A stretch of 64,000 bases of DNA from Pseudomonas mohnii (GCF_900105115.1 NZ_FNRV01000001.1:6389501-6453500); one strand, 5' to 3'. Numbered from the stretch's first letter, positions 1-9,247 are shown. Notes: generated from the sequence alone by a model not told the origin. Numbers and translations are program-made.

Positions 1-77
1 CAGCCGGGGTTGCTCAACCGGCTTTTACGCAGCGGTTGAGGGATTTCCATGTGCGCTTTGGCAGTTGAAGTATTCAT
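1..77 (-). CDS. mtlF: Polyol ABC transporter permease MtlF, N-terminal fragment
   Basis: Only the first 25 codons are in the window; the gene runs off the left edge. The frame begins at an ATG at position 77 and reads MNTSTAKAHMEIPQPLRKSR, a polar cytoplasmic leader like those before the first membrane helix of MtlF-type mannitol/sorbitol ABC permeases. It lies directly downstream of mtlE on the same strand, as expected for the mtlEFGK order of fluorescent pseudomonads. The protein would form one half of the inner-membrane channel that receives polyols from MtlE. Identification rests on gene order plus this short leader, so the symbol is likely but not proven. Confidence 0.7.
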   Translation of the reverse strand, partial: MNTSTAKAHMEIPQPLRKSRLSNPG

Positions 78-146
78 GGTGATCACGACCGTTTGGGTGC
101 AGATACATGTTCAGGAAAGAACAACATTCCTGACATAGACGCGAAC

Positions 147-240
147 CCTGTGGGAGCGGGCTTGCCCGCGATGGCGAATGAGCAGTCGACATCCATGTTG
201 AATGTGCCGGCCTCATCGCTGGCAAGCCCGCTCCCACAGG
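147..240. repeat. REPIN (inverted pair of REP palindromes) between mtlE and mtlF
   Basis: Two REP units face each other. The left begins CCTGTGGGAGCGGGCTTGCC (147-175). The right ends GCAAGCCCGCTCCCACAGG (214-240). Each unit is itself palindromic and together they can fold into a long hairpin. This is the common GTGGGAG REP class of fluorescent pseudomonads. It occupies most of the 174-bp gap between the mtlE stop and the mtlF start, so it would sit inside the operon transcript. Confidence 0.9.
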
Positions 241-251
241 TTAAGTGGCGG

Positions 252-1562
252 TTACTTGGGATAACCGGCGCGCTTCATCTCTCGCTCTGTGGTTTGCTGC
301 GCCGCCGCCAGCGCCTGGTCGACCGTCATCTGGCCGATCAGCGCCGCCGAGAACGACTTGCCGACCTGGGTGCCGATGCCCTGGAACTCGGGGATGGTCA
401 CCAACTGAATGCCGATATAGGGCACCGGTTTCAGCGTCGGCTTGCTCGGGTCCGCGGCCTTCAGTGACTCGAGCGTCACCTTGGCAAACGGCGCGGCACT
501 CATGTACGCCTCGCTGTAGGTCGAGGCCCGGGTGCCTGGCGGCACGTTGGCGATGCCGTCTTTTTCTGCAACCAGCGCACTGTATTCCCTGGAGGTCGCC
601 CAGGCGCTGAAGGTTTTCGCCGCGTCCTTGGCTTTGGAACTGGTCGGGATCGCCAGTGCCCAGGAGTACAGCCATGCCGAACCTTTGTCAGTGACCTGAT
701 GCGGCGCGTAGGTGAAGCCGACGTGATCAGCCACTTTGCTTTGGGTCTTGTCGGTGACGAACGAGCCGGCGACGCTGGCGTCGACCCAGATCGCGCATTT
801 GCCGCTGTTGAACAGGGCCAGGTTTTCGTTGAAACCATTGCTCGACGCGCCCGGCGGGCCGGATTTCTTCATGGTGTCGACGTAGAAGTTCAGGGCGTTT
901 TTCCATTCGGGGCCGGTGAATTCCGGCTGCCATTTCTCATCGAACCAGCGCGCGCCATAGGCGTTGGCGAGGGTGGTGATCAACGCCATGTTCTCGCCCC
1001 AACCGGCCTTGCCGCGCAGGCAGATGCCGTACTGCTCTTTATCCTTGTTGGTGAGTTTTCCGGCGAACTCGGCGATCTGTTCCCAGGTCGGGCGCTCGGG
1101 CATGGACAGGCCGGCGTCCTTGAACAGGTCGGTGCGGTAATAGGTGATCGAGCTTTCGGCATAAAACGGCAGTGCATACAACGAACCCTTTACCGACAAG
1201 CCTTCACGCACCGACGGGAACACATCGTCCAGGGCGTAGCTTGCAGGCAGTTCCTTCATCGGCTCCAGCCAACCCTTGGCGCCCCACAGTGCCGCTTCGT
1301 ACATGCCGATGGTCAACACGTCGAACTGCCCGCCCTGGGTGGCGATGTCGGTGGTCAGGCGCTGACGCAGGACGTTTTCTTCCAGCACCACCCAATTGAG
1401 CTTGATGTCCGGATGCTCGGCCTCAAAGGTTTTCGAGAGCTTCTGCATACGAATCATGTCGCTGTTGTTGACGGTGGCGATGGTCAGGGTCTGGGCGCCA
1501 AGGCTGACGCTGCTGAGGGTCATGCAGGTGAGGGCAAGCAGAGCTTTTACAGACGGTTGCAT
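252..1562 (-). CDS. mtlE: Polyol (mannitol/sorbitol) ABC transporter substrate-binding protein MtlE
   Basis: 436-aa periplasmic binding protein that captures mannitol, sorbitol or related polyols and delivers them to the MtlFG-MtlK ABC importer. Residues 1-23 form a Sec signal peptide (hydrophobic core ALLALTCMTLSSVSLGA). The remainder has the class-I extracellular solute-binding fold, with LTIATVNN at the mature N-terminus, a GQFDVLTIGMYE motif and a hinge region around PFYAESSITYYR. An AAGGAG ribosome-binding site lies 8 bases before the ATG. It is transcribed from mtlR towards mtlF, the usual mtl layout. Transcription would be activated by MtlR, encoded 340 bp upstream. Length and sequence fit the family with no sign of damage. 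Confidence 0.9.
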   Translation of the reverse strand: MQPSVKALLALTCMTLSSVSLGAQTLTIATVNNSDMIRMQKLSKTFEAEHPDIKLNWVVLEENVLRQRLTTDIATQGGQFDVLTIGMYEAALWGAKGWLEPMKELPASYALDDVFPSVREGLSVKGSLYALPFYAESSITYYRTDLFKDAGLSMPERPTWEQIAEFAGKLTNKDKEQYGICLRGKAGWGENMALITTLANAYGARWFDEKWQPEFTGPEWKNALNFYVDTMKKSGPPGASSNGFNENLALFNSGKCAIWVDASVAGSFVTDKTQSKVADHVGFTYAPHQVTDKGSAWLYSWALAIPTSSKAKDAAKTFSAWATSREYSALVAEKDGIANVPPGTRASTYSEAYMSAAPFAKVTLESLKAADPSKPTLKPVPYIGIQLVTIPEFQGIGTQVGKSFSAALIGQMTVDQALAAAQQTTEREMKRAGYPK

Positions 1563-1901
1563 CGTGCACTCCTTTTCTGCACCCGAGGGGGACAGAAGGA
1601 CGGTTATTGTTTTTGTGTCTTCCGCTTGTAGGAAGAATCTGCACTGATTACAGCCTTCAATTCACGGCGAAACAAATCATCCGTCGCACTTGAATCGATA
1701 CTTTTTTGCACTCGGGTTTAGAGCGGTAGACGCAGGGAAGGGCTTTTCTGCGGTGAGGTGATGTCGAATCCGTACAGGTTTTCGACACCAGGCAGACCTG
1801 TGGGAGCTGGCTTGCCAGCGATGGCGGTGGATCAGTCGATAGAGATGTTGGTTGCGCGGGCCTCATCGCTGGCAAGCCAACTCCCACAGGGACGGGTGAT
1901 G
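1563..1901 (-). promoter_or_regulatory. mtlE upstream region (339 bp, no gene)
   Basis: Intergenic stretch between mtlR and mtlE. It contains a REPIN near mtlR and, closer to mtlE, two GCACT words in the same orientation at 1686-1690 and 1708-1712, 22 bp apart (about two helical turns). Such phasing suits the paired half-sites of an AraC-family activator, so this is a plausible MtlR target, but the assignment is inference from spacing alone. No open reading frame here looks coding. Confidence 0.4.
1797..1890. repeat. REPIN between mtlR and mtlE
   Basis: Inverted pair of REP units: CCTGTGGGAGCTGGCTTGCC begins the left unit (1797-1825) and GCAAGCCAACTCCCACAGG ends the right unit (1864-1890). 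Same class as the REPIN at 147-240, with a few substitutions. It starts about 12 bp beyond the mtlR stop codon and could act as a transcript 3' stabiliser or attenuator. Confidence 0.9.
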
Positions 1902-2807
1902 TCAGCCGTGGTTTTGCTCGGTCAACCGCTGCACTACCAACCGCCGGTAATGGGACGGCGTCATGCCCTTTAGCTGTTGAAAGCGCCGATTGAAATTGGA
2001 AATATTGTTGAAACCCGACTCGAAACAGACATCGGTCACGGGTTTGTCGCCGTCGGCCAGCAGTTCACAGGATTTACTGATGCGCAGGCGATTGACGAAT
2101 TCGATGAAATTGCGCCCGGTGGCCTGTTTGAACACGCGACTGAAATAGGTTGGTTTCATGCCCAGGTGCTCGGCGACTTCTTCCAGAGGCAACTCCCGCG
2201 CATAGTGGGCGAAGATGTAATCCACCGCCCGGTTGGTGCGATCGATGTTGTGTTCGTCAGCCAGTTGCGGCGTCGTGGCGCCGGACAACAACTGATAGTC
2301 GTCAGTGGCAGCGAGCAACTCCAGCAGGATGAAAAAATGCCCGAGGCGCGTGACGCCCTGGGTATCGGCAATGCGCTGCATCAGGTCCATCGCCTGGCGG
2401 ATGGTCTGCTTGCAGCGAAACTCGATGCCGTACTGCGCCCGCTCCAGCAGCGGGGCCAGGGTCTTGAGTTCGGCGAACACCTGATAGCCGCTGTCGAACA
2501 ACTCATCCGTGAAGTTGACCAGCATGTCGCGCTTGGGCACCACTTCATCTTCGGCCACCTGGCTGATCCAGTTGTGGGGCAGGTTGGGGCCGGTGAGGAA
2601 CAGGCTTTCAGGGTAGAAATTGCCGATGTAGTCGCCGATGAATACCTTGCCGGAGCTGGCGACGATCAGGTGCAACTCGTATTCCTTGTGGAAATGCCAA
2701 CGTACCAGCGGGCAGGGAAATCCGTGCTGGCGGTAGATGATGGACAACCCATTGTGGTCGTCCATCAGTTCGTAGGACGGGTCGGTCACTCTGGCGGTAC
2801 GTGTCAT
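1902..2807 (-). CDS. mtlR: AraC-family activator of polyol utilisation, MtlR
   Basis: 301-aa transcription factor. The N-terminal half is a cupin-like ligand domain (HFHKEYELHLI, GDYIGNF). The C-terminal ~100 residues carry the two helix-turn-helix motifs of the AraC family (LPLEEVAEHLGMKPTYFSRVFKQATG, then PVTDVCFESGFNNISNFNRRFQQLKG). In fluorescent pseudomonads MtlR binds polyols and activates mtlE-led transcription; its position immediately upstream of mtlE on the same strand supports that role here. The ATG at 2807 gives a protein of normal family length, although no strong ribosome-binding site precedes it. Confidence 0.88.
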   Translation of the reverse strand: MTRTARVTDPSYELMDDHNGLSIIYRQHGFPCPLVRWHFHKEYELHLIVASSGKVFIGDYIGNFYPESLFLTGPNLPHNWISQVAEDEVVPKRDMLVNFTDELFDSGYQVFAELKTLAPLLERAQYGIEFRCKQTIRQAMDLMQRIADTQGVTRLGHFFILLELLAATDDYQLLSGATTPQLADEHNIDRTNRAVDYIFAHYARELPLEEVAEHLGMKPTYFSRVFKQATGRNFIEFVNRLRISKSCELLADGDKPVTDVCFESGFNNISNFNRRFQQLKGMTPSHYRRLVVQRLTEQNHG

Positions 2808-2911
2808 GGCGGCACACTTTTCTTGTTATCGCGCTGTGATCATGCCCTTTACGCAGTGAAAAACGCCAGTTTGCCGCGATACGAAGCTTCAGCCAGCGTC
2901 AAAAATAGGCT

Positions 2912-4231
2912 TCACGTTATTTGAAGCGCAATAGACTTTTCGGGAATGCGATTCTTTGCCTCGATCCATTGCGCCATGTACTGAGTGCTCTTGTGATGAT
3001 GGTGACGCAACATGCTGCCGGTAAAGTTGTCCCGGCGGATTTGCGCCAAATGCCGTTGGCAATGAACCAGTCTTTCAATCAGGGCGGGCCCGTGAATGGA
3101 TTGCTGGTAACGGCTGGCTAGCAGAGCCTGCGCTTGACCCTGCGTACGCTGCCACAGAACCTTGTCGGTATACAGCCGCACAGCGTTGTCGGCGAAGTCG
3201 CGAGCGGACCGGGTCACGGCGCCGGGCCACGCTTGCTCGCCGTGCATGGCTTCCGCCCCCATCGGGGTGGTGACATTGGGCGTGCCGCAGAGCATCGCAT
3301 CGACGATTTTGCCTTTGATTCCCGCACCAAAACGCAGCGGCGCCAGGCACACCCGTGCCGCTGACATGACTTGCAACGCGTCTTCCGCCCAGTTCATCAC
3401 GTGAAAGCCCTGGGCGGCATTGTGCAGCGCGGTCGCCTTGGGCGGCGTGTAAGCGCCATAGATGTGCAACTGCGCGTCAGGTATTTGCTCACGGATCATT
3501 GGCCAGATGACGGTTTTCAGCCAGAGCACCGCATCCCAGTTAGGCGCATGCCGGAAGTTGCCAATGTGCAGGAAATGCGCGCGATCTTCGAACGATGCCG
3601 GCGGTTGGTTTGGCAGATCAACCATCAGTGGGCACCAGTGCAGCAGATCTCGCGCAAGTTTGAATTGCTCAACCAACAACTCGATTTCCACTTCGGAGGT
3701 CATCAGGTTCAAATCACAACGATAAATCGCTGCGATTTCCCGTTTGGCCAGATCGGTATCGGCCATGAACTCGAACTCTTCACGCAATGCAGGCGCGAAC
3801 AAGTCCGTGAAATCATTGACGTCGTCACTGGCCTTCAGCCGCGCCTTGAGTCGCTGATGCCGGGCATCGCGCAGGCTTTGCAGGTCAGAGGTTTCAAGCA
3901 CGCGCAGCGCGGCAGGACAATGTTTCTCCACGCGCCAGCCGAACTGTTCTTCCATCATGAAGCGATCGAACAACACCACATCCGGCGCCAGTTCGTGGAT
4001 GAACGTGTCAAAACTGCTGTTGTTCAACTCGATCGGCACTTCGCGAATGCCCAGCGCCGTGAGGTCGGCCCGGTGCTCACCGCTGCCGGCCGGGCTGCTG
4101 AAGGTGATATCCCAACCCTGCTGCAGGAAAGTCTCAAGGATTTGCATCATGTGGCCACCGGCTGCGGAGGAGCGGGGCTCGGGCCAGACGTAACCAATGA
4201 CCAGGACGCTGGTTGCGCGAGGTTGACTCAT
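2912..4231 (-). CDS. GT-B fold glycosyltransferase (group 1 family)
   Basis: 439-aa cytoplasmic glycosyltransferase of unknown acceptor. The N-terminus (SVLVIGYVWPEPRSSAAGGH) is the first Rossmann strand and loop of GT-B enzymes. The C-terminal half has the nucleotide-sugar region: HIGNFRHAPNWDAV, then FGAGIKGKIVDAMLCGTP, where the usual E of the EX7E motif region is replaced by a K/D-rich stretch. The C-terminal tail contains an unusual HHHHK run. No other cell-surface genes flank it, so the product cannot be predicted. It stands alone between mtlR and a receiver gene. An AAGGA sequence precedes the ATG by about 10 bases. Confidence 0.75.
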   Translation of the reverse strand: MSQPRATSVLVIGYVWPEPRSSAAGGHMMQILETFLQQGWDITFSSPAGSGEHRADLTALGIREVPIELNNSSFDTFIHELAPDVVLFDRFMMEEQFGWRVEKHCPAALRVLETSDLQSLRDARHQRLKARLKASDDVNDFTDLFAPALREEFEFMADTDLAKREIAAIYRCDLNLMTSEVEIELLVEQFKLARDLLHWCPLMVDLPNQPPASFEDRAHFLHIGNFRHAPNWDAVLWLKTVIWPMIREQIPDAQLHIYGAYTPPKATALHNAAQGFHVMNWAEDALQVMSAARVCLAPLRFGAGIKGKIVDAMLCGTPNVTTPMGAEAMHGEQAWPGAVTRSARDFADNAVRLYTDKVLWQRTQGQAQALLASRYQQSIHGPALIERLVHCQRHLAQIRRDNFTGSMLRHHHHKSTQYMAQWIEAKNRIPEKSIALQIT

Positions 4232-4308
4232 GTACGGGGGTTCCTTGAAGCGTGCAGGGGGCAGGCAAGTAAAAGAGGGGCGGTATTACACCATGGCGAG
4301 TAGCCGGA

Positions 4309-4677
4309 TCACTCGAGAATGCTCTTGACCTTGTCCCGCAACTGATCGATGGAGAAGGGTTTGCCAATCACATGCATGCCTTCGGGCGCTTCGATGCTTT
4401 CGGCATAACCGCTGGCAAACAGCACCGGCAGTTCATGGCGCAGCATGCGCGCCTGCTCGGCCAGTTCCCGACCATCCATCACCGGCAGGCCGACATCGGT
4501 CATCATCAAGTCGATGTGCTGGTCTTCGTCATTGAGGAACTCCAGCGCCTGCTCGCAGCCATCGGCTTCAAGAACTTTGAACTCAAGCTCCTCCAGCACA
4601 TCGACAATCAACATGCGCACGATGGCATCGTCTTCGACGACCAGAATGATGGGAGCGTTGGCGGACATGGTGGGCAT
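4309..4677 (-). CDS. Single-domain response regulator (stand-alone receiver)
   Basis: About 122 aa, a CheY-like receiver with no output domain. Visible motifs are the acidic pair (ILVVEDDA), the phosphoacceptor Asp in LMMTDVGLPVMDG, the Ser/Ala switch region (LFASGYAES) and the conserved Lys in VIGKPFS. The frame stays open to 4752, but the added N-terminus is not receiver-like; the ATG at 4677, or another at 4668, is the better start. It is divergent from the large hybrid kinase at 4926 and is a natural phosphotransfer partner for one of the nearby kinases. The closest relatives by sequence feel are the C-terminal receivers of the kinases at 11.5-13.2 and 59.3-61.2 kb (TDVGLP/SDVGLP, SGYAE). 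Confidence 0.85.
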   Translation of the reverse strand: MPTMSANAPIILVVEDDAIVRMLIVDVLEELEFKVLEADGCEQALEFLNDEDQHIDLMMTDVGLPVMDGRELAEQARMLRHELPVLFASGYAESIEAPEGMHVIGKPFSIDQLRDKVKSILE

Positions 4678-4925
4678 CTCGAAAATTGGTGAGGGTTGCC
4701 AGTCGATGTAAATCGCCGGCGTCTTGCATGAGTAAATGTCGACTGCCGACAAGTTCCCGACAGGCTATAAAAAGAGTAGTGACACAGTACATGGAAGGAT
4801 AACCGCTCCTGTGGCATCAAATCAGCTGAATGTAAGAAATTGCACAAAAACGCATCAGAAATTGGAACAATGCGCCATTTGTGGGGCAAACTCCTTGGTT
4901 TTGATCGCTTGGACAAGGCTTGACT

Positions 4926-7900
4926 ATGACCTCTGAGTCTTCAGTTGATGAGCAACGGTTCCGCAAACTCCTGAGCCGCAATATCAGGCTCCCGCTGGGT
5001 GTCGGCGTTGTCAGTGCGGTGTTCTTCGTTTCGTTGATCATGTACCTGCTGTCGACGATCCAGTGGGTCGAGCACACGGATCGCGTGATCAATAACGCCA
5101 ATGAAGCGCTCAAGCTGACGGTCGATCTGGAAACCGGCATGCGCGGCTTCCTGCTCAGCAGTGACGAAAAATTTCTCGAACCCTATGAAACGGCGAAGCC
5201 GAGAATCGAGGTCGTGCTCAAAACCTTGCTCGAATTGACAGGCGACAACCCGGCCCAGACCGACCGTCTGCACCGCCTGCAGGCGTTGCAACAGGAATGG
5301 GCCGATTATGCGAAAAGCATGATCGATCTGCAGCGATCCAGCGGCGATTATCGCGGCGCGGTGAGGGCTGGAAAAGGCAAGCGCTTGACCGATGAGATCC
5401 GCAAGCAGTTCGAAGACGTGATCGACATGGAGCAGCAACTGCGCACCACCCGCAACGATGAGGTGCGGCGCACGACGGTCTGGAGCATCGGTCTCTACCT
5501 GTTGTTCATCGCTGGCATCAGTGGCTTGCTGGCTTACATCGGCCGTCGCGACCTGCTCAATCTGTCCAACAGTTACAGCGCCAACCTTGCCGCGCAGCAG
5601 GCCAGCGCCCATCGCCTGGAGCAGCAAGCCTGGCTGCGCAATGGTCAGACCCAGCTCGCTGAGCAGGTACTGGGGCAACTGAGCCTGAATGTGCTGGGAC
5701 GCAACATCCTGCAGTTCTGCGCGCAGTACCTGGGCAGCGCCGTGGCTGCGCTGTATGTCCGCGAAGAGCACGGCGGCCTCAGGCGCGTAGCGTCCTACGG
5801 CTTTTCCCGTGAGCAGGAAGCCATCGATCAGCAGATCTACAGTGACGAAGGCATTGTCGGCCAAGTGGCGCAACAGGCACGCCTGATCCGCCTGGACAAC
5901 GTGCCGAGCGACTATTTCAAAGTCACCTCCGGCCTCGGCCAGGGCTTGCCACACAGTGTGCTGGTGGTGCCGACCAGCGACGATGATCGGGTCAATGGCG
6001 TTATCGAACTGGGTTTCCTGCGCCCACTGATCGATCGCGACATCGAACTGCTCGAGCTGATAGCGGCCAACATCGGCACCTCCATCGAGGCCGCGCGTTA
6101 TCGTCAGCGCTTGCAGGAAGTGCTGGCCGAAACCCAGCAACTCAACGAAGAGCTGCAGGTGCAACAAGAAGAGCTCAAGACCGCCAACGAGGAGCTCGAA
6201 GAACAGTCGCGAATCCTCAAGGAGTCCCAGGCACACCTGGAAACCCAGCAGGTGGAGCTGGAGCAGACCAACGAACAACTCGCCGAACAAGCAACGATTC
6301 TGGCCGAGCAGCGCGACGCCATGGACCTGAAGAACACCGAGCTCAATCAGGCCCAGCGTCAACTCGAAGAGCGCGCCGAAGAGCTGCAGCGTTCCAGTAA
6401 GTACAAGTCGGAATTTCTCGCCAACATGTCCCACGAACTGCGCACGCCGCTGAACAGTTCGTTGATCCTGGCCAAGTTGCTGGCGGAAAACCCTCAGGAG
6501 AACCTCAGCGCCGAACAAGTCAAGTTCGCCGAATCGATCTATAGCGCCGGTAATGACTTGCTCAACCTGATCAACGACATTCTCGATATTTCCAAGGTCG
6601 AGGCCGGAAAACTCGAGATCCGCCCGGAAAACACCAGCGTTGCGCGTCTGGTGGATGGTTTGCGCGGGATGTTCCAGGCATTGGCCACGGACAAGCAACT
6701 GGCGTTCCACGCCACGCTGGAAGACAGCGCTCCTTCGTTGATCTTTACCGACCGCCAGCGCCTGGAACAGGTGATCAAGAACCTGCTGTCCAACGCGGTG
6801 AAGTTCACCGAAAAGGGCAGCGTCAGCCTCAGCGTTGCCTCGGCGCCCAACCACGGCATTGCCTTTACTGTGCGCGACACAGGGATCGGCATTGCCGAGG
6901 ATCAGCAGGAAAGTATTTTCGAAGCCTTTCGCCAGGCCGATGGCACCACCAATCGCCGTTACGGCGGCACCGGGCTGGGCCTGTCGATCTCCCGCGACCT
7001 GGCCGCTTTGCTGGGCGGCTCCATCAGCGTCAGCAGCACACCGGGAGAGGGCAGCGTGTTCACCCTGGTGTTGCCGCAACAATACGTCGAACCGGGGGAC
7101 GACCCTGTCGAACCGATGCGTCCAGTGGCGGTAGCGGCAGCCCCGCCCGTGGCGCCGGCCATCTCGGCACCGCTGATTGTCGAAGACATTCCGCGCTTCG
7201 ACGATGACCGCAACCGGGCGCCGTTCGGCACCCGCTGCATTCTGGTGGTCGAGGACGAGCCGAACTTTGCGCACATTCTCTACGATCTCGCCCATGAGCT
7301 GGGTTATCAGTGCCTGGTGGCCCACGGTGCCGATGAAGGCTACGACCTCGCCCGTGAGTTCAGCCCCGACGCGATCCTGCTGGACATGCGTCTGCCCGAT
7401 CATTCCGGGTTGACCGTCCTGCAACGCCTCAAGGAGCACGCGCAAACCCGACACATACCGGTGCACGTGATTTCCGTCGAAGACCGGGTCGAGGCGGCGA
7501 TGCACATGGGCGCCATCGGTTATGCGGTCAAGCCCACCACTCGCGAAGAACTCAAGGACGTCTTTGCGCGCCTTGAAGCCAAGCTGACCCAGAAAGTCAA
7601 ACGCGTGCTGCTGGTGGAAGACGATGACCTGCAGCGCGACAGCATTTCCCGCCTGATCGGCGACGATGACATCGAAATCACCGCCGTCGGCCTGGCCCAG
7701 GACGCACTGGACCTGCTGCGTACCACGATCTTCGATTGCATGATCATCGACCTGAAACTGCCGGACATGCTCGGCAATGACCTGCTCAAACGCATGTCGA
7801 CCGAGGACATCTGCTCGTTTCCGCCGGTGATCGTCTACACCGGGCGCAATCTGACCCGGGACGAAGAAACCGAACTGCGCAAGTATTCGCGCTCGATCAT

Positions 7901-8414
7901 CATCAAGGGCGCGCGTTCGCCCGAGCGCTTGCTGGATGAGGTCACACTTTTTCTGCACAAAGTCGAATCCCGGCTGTCCCATGAACGACAGACCATGCTC
8001 AAGACCGCCCGCAGCCGCGACAAGGTGTTCGAGGGGCGCAAAGTGCTGCTGGTGGACGACGACGTACGCAACATCTTCGCCCTCACCAGCGCACTGGAGC
8101 AAAAGGGCGCAGTCGTGATCATCGGGCGTAATGGCCTTGAGGCGATTGATCGATTGAATGAAGTCGAGGACATCGATCTGGTGTTGATGGATGTGATGAT
8201 GCCGGAGATGGATGGCTTCGAAGCCACCACCGAAATCCGCAAGGACCCGCGCTGGCGCAAACTGCCAATCATTGCGGTAACGGCCAAGGCCATGAAGGAC
8301 GATCAGGAGCGCTGCCTGCAGGCAGGCGCCAACGATTACCTGGCCAAGCCCATCGACCTGGATCGCCTGTTTTCGCTGATTCGTGTGTGGTTGCCGAAGA
8401 TGGAACGTATCTAG
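4926..8414 (+). CDS. Hybrid histidine kinase CHASE3-GAF-HisKA-HATPase-REC-REC-REC
   Basis: About 1162-aa inner-membrane hybrid sensor kinase. Order of parts: TM1 (~25-45); periplasmic CHASE3 domain (ETGMRGFLLSSDEKFLEPYE) to ~180; TM2 (~186-206); GAF domain (~250-395); long coiled coil rich in Q/E (~400-500); HisKA with FLANMSHELRTPLNS; HATPase_c with N box LLSNAVKFTE, DTGIGIAE and GGTGLGLSIS; then three receivers with Asp in LLDMRLPD, IIDLKLPD and LMDVMMPEMDG. The ATG at 4926 is preferred over an in-frame TTG two codons earlier. Its stop overlaps the start of the cheR-like gene by one base, so translation is coupled. Three receivers in series suggest branching phosphotransfer or insulation. 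The stimulus is unknown. Confidence 0.9.
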   Translation: MTSESSVDEQRFRKLLSRNIRLPLGVGVVSAVFFVSLIMYLLSTIQWVEHTDRVINNANEALKLTVDLETGMRGFLLSSDEKFLEPYETAKPRIEVVLKTLLELTGDNPAQTDRLHRLQALQQEWADYAKSMIDLQRSSGDYRGAVRAGKGKRLTDEIRKQFEDVIDMEQQLRTTRNDEVRRTTVWSIGLYLLFIAGISGLLAYIGRRDLLNLSNSYSANLAAQQASAHRLEQQAWLRNGQTQLAEQVLGQLSLNVLGRNILQFCAQYLGSAVAALYVREEHGGLRRVASYGFSREQEAIDQQIYSDEGIVGQVAQQARLIRLDNVPSDYFKVTSGLGQGLPHSVLVVPTSDDDRVNGVIELGFLRPLIDRDIELLELIAANIGTSIEAARYRQRLQEVLAETQQLNEELQVQQEELKTANEELEEQSRILKESQAHLETQQVELEQTNEQLAEQATILAEQRDAMDLKNTELNQAQRQLEERAEELQRSSKYKSEFLANMSHELRTPLNSSLILAKLLAENPQENLSAEQVKFAESIYSAGNDLLNLINDILDISKVEAGKLEIRPENTSVARLVDGLRGMFQALATDKQLAFHATLEDSAPSLIFTDRQRLEQVIKNLLSNAVKFTEKGSVSLSVASAPNHGIAFTVRDTGIGIAEDQQESIFEAFRQADGTTNRRYGGTGLGLSISRDLAALLGGSISVSSTPGEGSVFTLVLPQQYVEPGDDPVEPMRPVAVAAAPPVAPAISAPLIVEDIPRFDDDRNRAPFGTRCILVVEDEPNFAHILYDLAHELGYQCLVAHGADEGYDLAREFSPDAILLDMRLPDHSGLTVLQRLKEHAQTRHIPVHVISVEDRVEAAMHMGAIGYAVKPTTREELKDVFARLEAKLTQKVKRVLLVEDDDLQRDSISRLIGDDDIEITAVGLAQDALDLLRTTIFDCMIIDLKLPDMLGNDLLKRMSTEDICSFPPVIVYTGRNLTRDEETELRKYSRSIIIKGARSPERLLDEVTLFLHKVESRLSHERQTMLKTARSRDKVFEGRKVLLVDDDVRNIFALTSALEQKGAVVIIGRNGLEAIDRLNEVEDIDLVLMDVMMPEMDGFEATTEIRKDPRWRKLPIIAVTAKAMKDDQERCLQAGANDYLAKPIDLDRLFSLIRVWLPKMERI

Positions 8415-9247
8415 TGGAGCGCAACTACTCAGGTGAGCGAAACAGCGAAATCGAGTTGCGCTTGTTGATCGAGGCGATCTACCTCAAGTACAGCTACGAT
8501 TTTCGCGATTATTCCGGCGCTTCGATCAAGCGCCGGGTGACGTACGCGCTGAGCCAGTTCGAGTGCGGTACCATTTCGGCCCTGCAGGAGAAGGTTCTGC
8601 ACGATCCGAAGGCATTCATGCAATTGCTGCAGCTGCTGACGATTCCAGTCAGTGAAATGTTCCGTGATCCCTCGCACTTTCTGGCCATACGCAAGGAAGT
8701 GGTGCCGCTGCTCAAGACTTACCCGTCGATCAAGATCTGGATCGCCGGCTGCAGCACGGGCGAAGAGGTCTATTCGATGGCGATTTTGCTGCGCGAAGAA
8801 GGCCTGCTCGATCGCACCATCATCTATGCCACCGACATCAACCCGCGCTCCCTGGAAAAAGCCAAGCAAGGCATTTTTTCGATGGAGAATGTCCGGGCCT
8901 ATACGTCTAATTACCAGCACGCCGGAGGCCAGCGCTCCTTCGCCGATTACTACACGGCAGCCTATGGCTACGCGATTTTCGACAAGTCACTGTGCGAGAA
9001 CGTGACGTTCGCCGATCACAGCCTGGCGACCGACAGTGTATTTTCAGAGACTCAATTAATTTCTTGTCGTAACGTATTGATTTATTTTAATAAAAAATTG
9101 CAGGATCGCGCGTTCGGTTTGTTTCACGAGTCACTGTGCCACCGTGGATTTCTGGTGCTGGGGAGCAAGGAAACCCCGGATTTTTCGGCCTATGGCAATC
9201 AATTCGAGTCCTTGGCCAAACAGGAACGGATCTACCGTAAATCATGA
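8414..9247 (+). CDS. CheR-type SAM-dependent glutamate methyltransferase
   Basis: 277-aa CheR-family methyltransferase. It has the N-terminal helical domain (LIEAIYLKYSYDFRDYSGASIKRR), the linker motif TIPVSEMFRDPSHF, the SAM-binding GCSTGEEVYSMA loop, YATDIN and the C-terminal SCRNVLIYF motif. The start is the GTG at 8414, whose first base is the last base of the kinase stop codon TAG; earlier in-frame starts lie inside the kinase gene. The last codon overlaps the cheB-like start (ATGA). No chemoreceptor, CheA or CheW gene lies nearby, so the substrate may be a domain of the adjacent kinases rather than a classical MCP. The SCRNVLIYF segment is encoded by an unusually AT-rich patch (9047-9105). 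Confidence 0.88.
   Translation: MERNYSGERNSEIELRLLIEAIYLKYSYDFRDYSGASIKRRVTYALSQFECGTISALQEKVLHDPKAFMQLLQLLTIPVSEMFRDPSHFLAIRKEVVPLLKTYPSIKIWIAGCSTGEEVYSMAILLREEGLLDRTIIYATDINPRSLEKAKQGIFSMENVRAYTSNYQHAGGQRSFADYYTAAYGYAIFDKSLCENVTFADHSLATDSVFSETQLISCRNVLIYFNKKLQDRAFGLFHESLCHRGFLVLGSKETPDFSAYGNQFESLAKQERIYRKS

Noticed and set aside
4780..4810. RsmA/CsrA binding site (CATGGAAGG) upstream of the hybrid kinase
   Set aside because: A single GGA word more than 120 bp from the start codon is expected by chance, and no matching hairpin was confirmed.
4941..8102. A 1053-codon open frame on the minus strand
   Set aside because: It is exactly antisense to the hybrid kinase, has histidine/glutamine-rich low-complexity composition and no domain. 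It is a by-product of GC-rich third positions.
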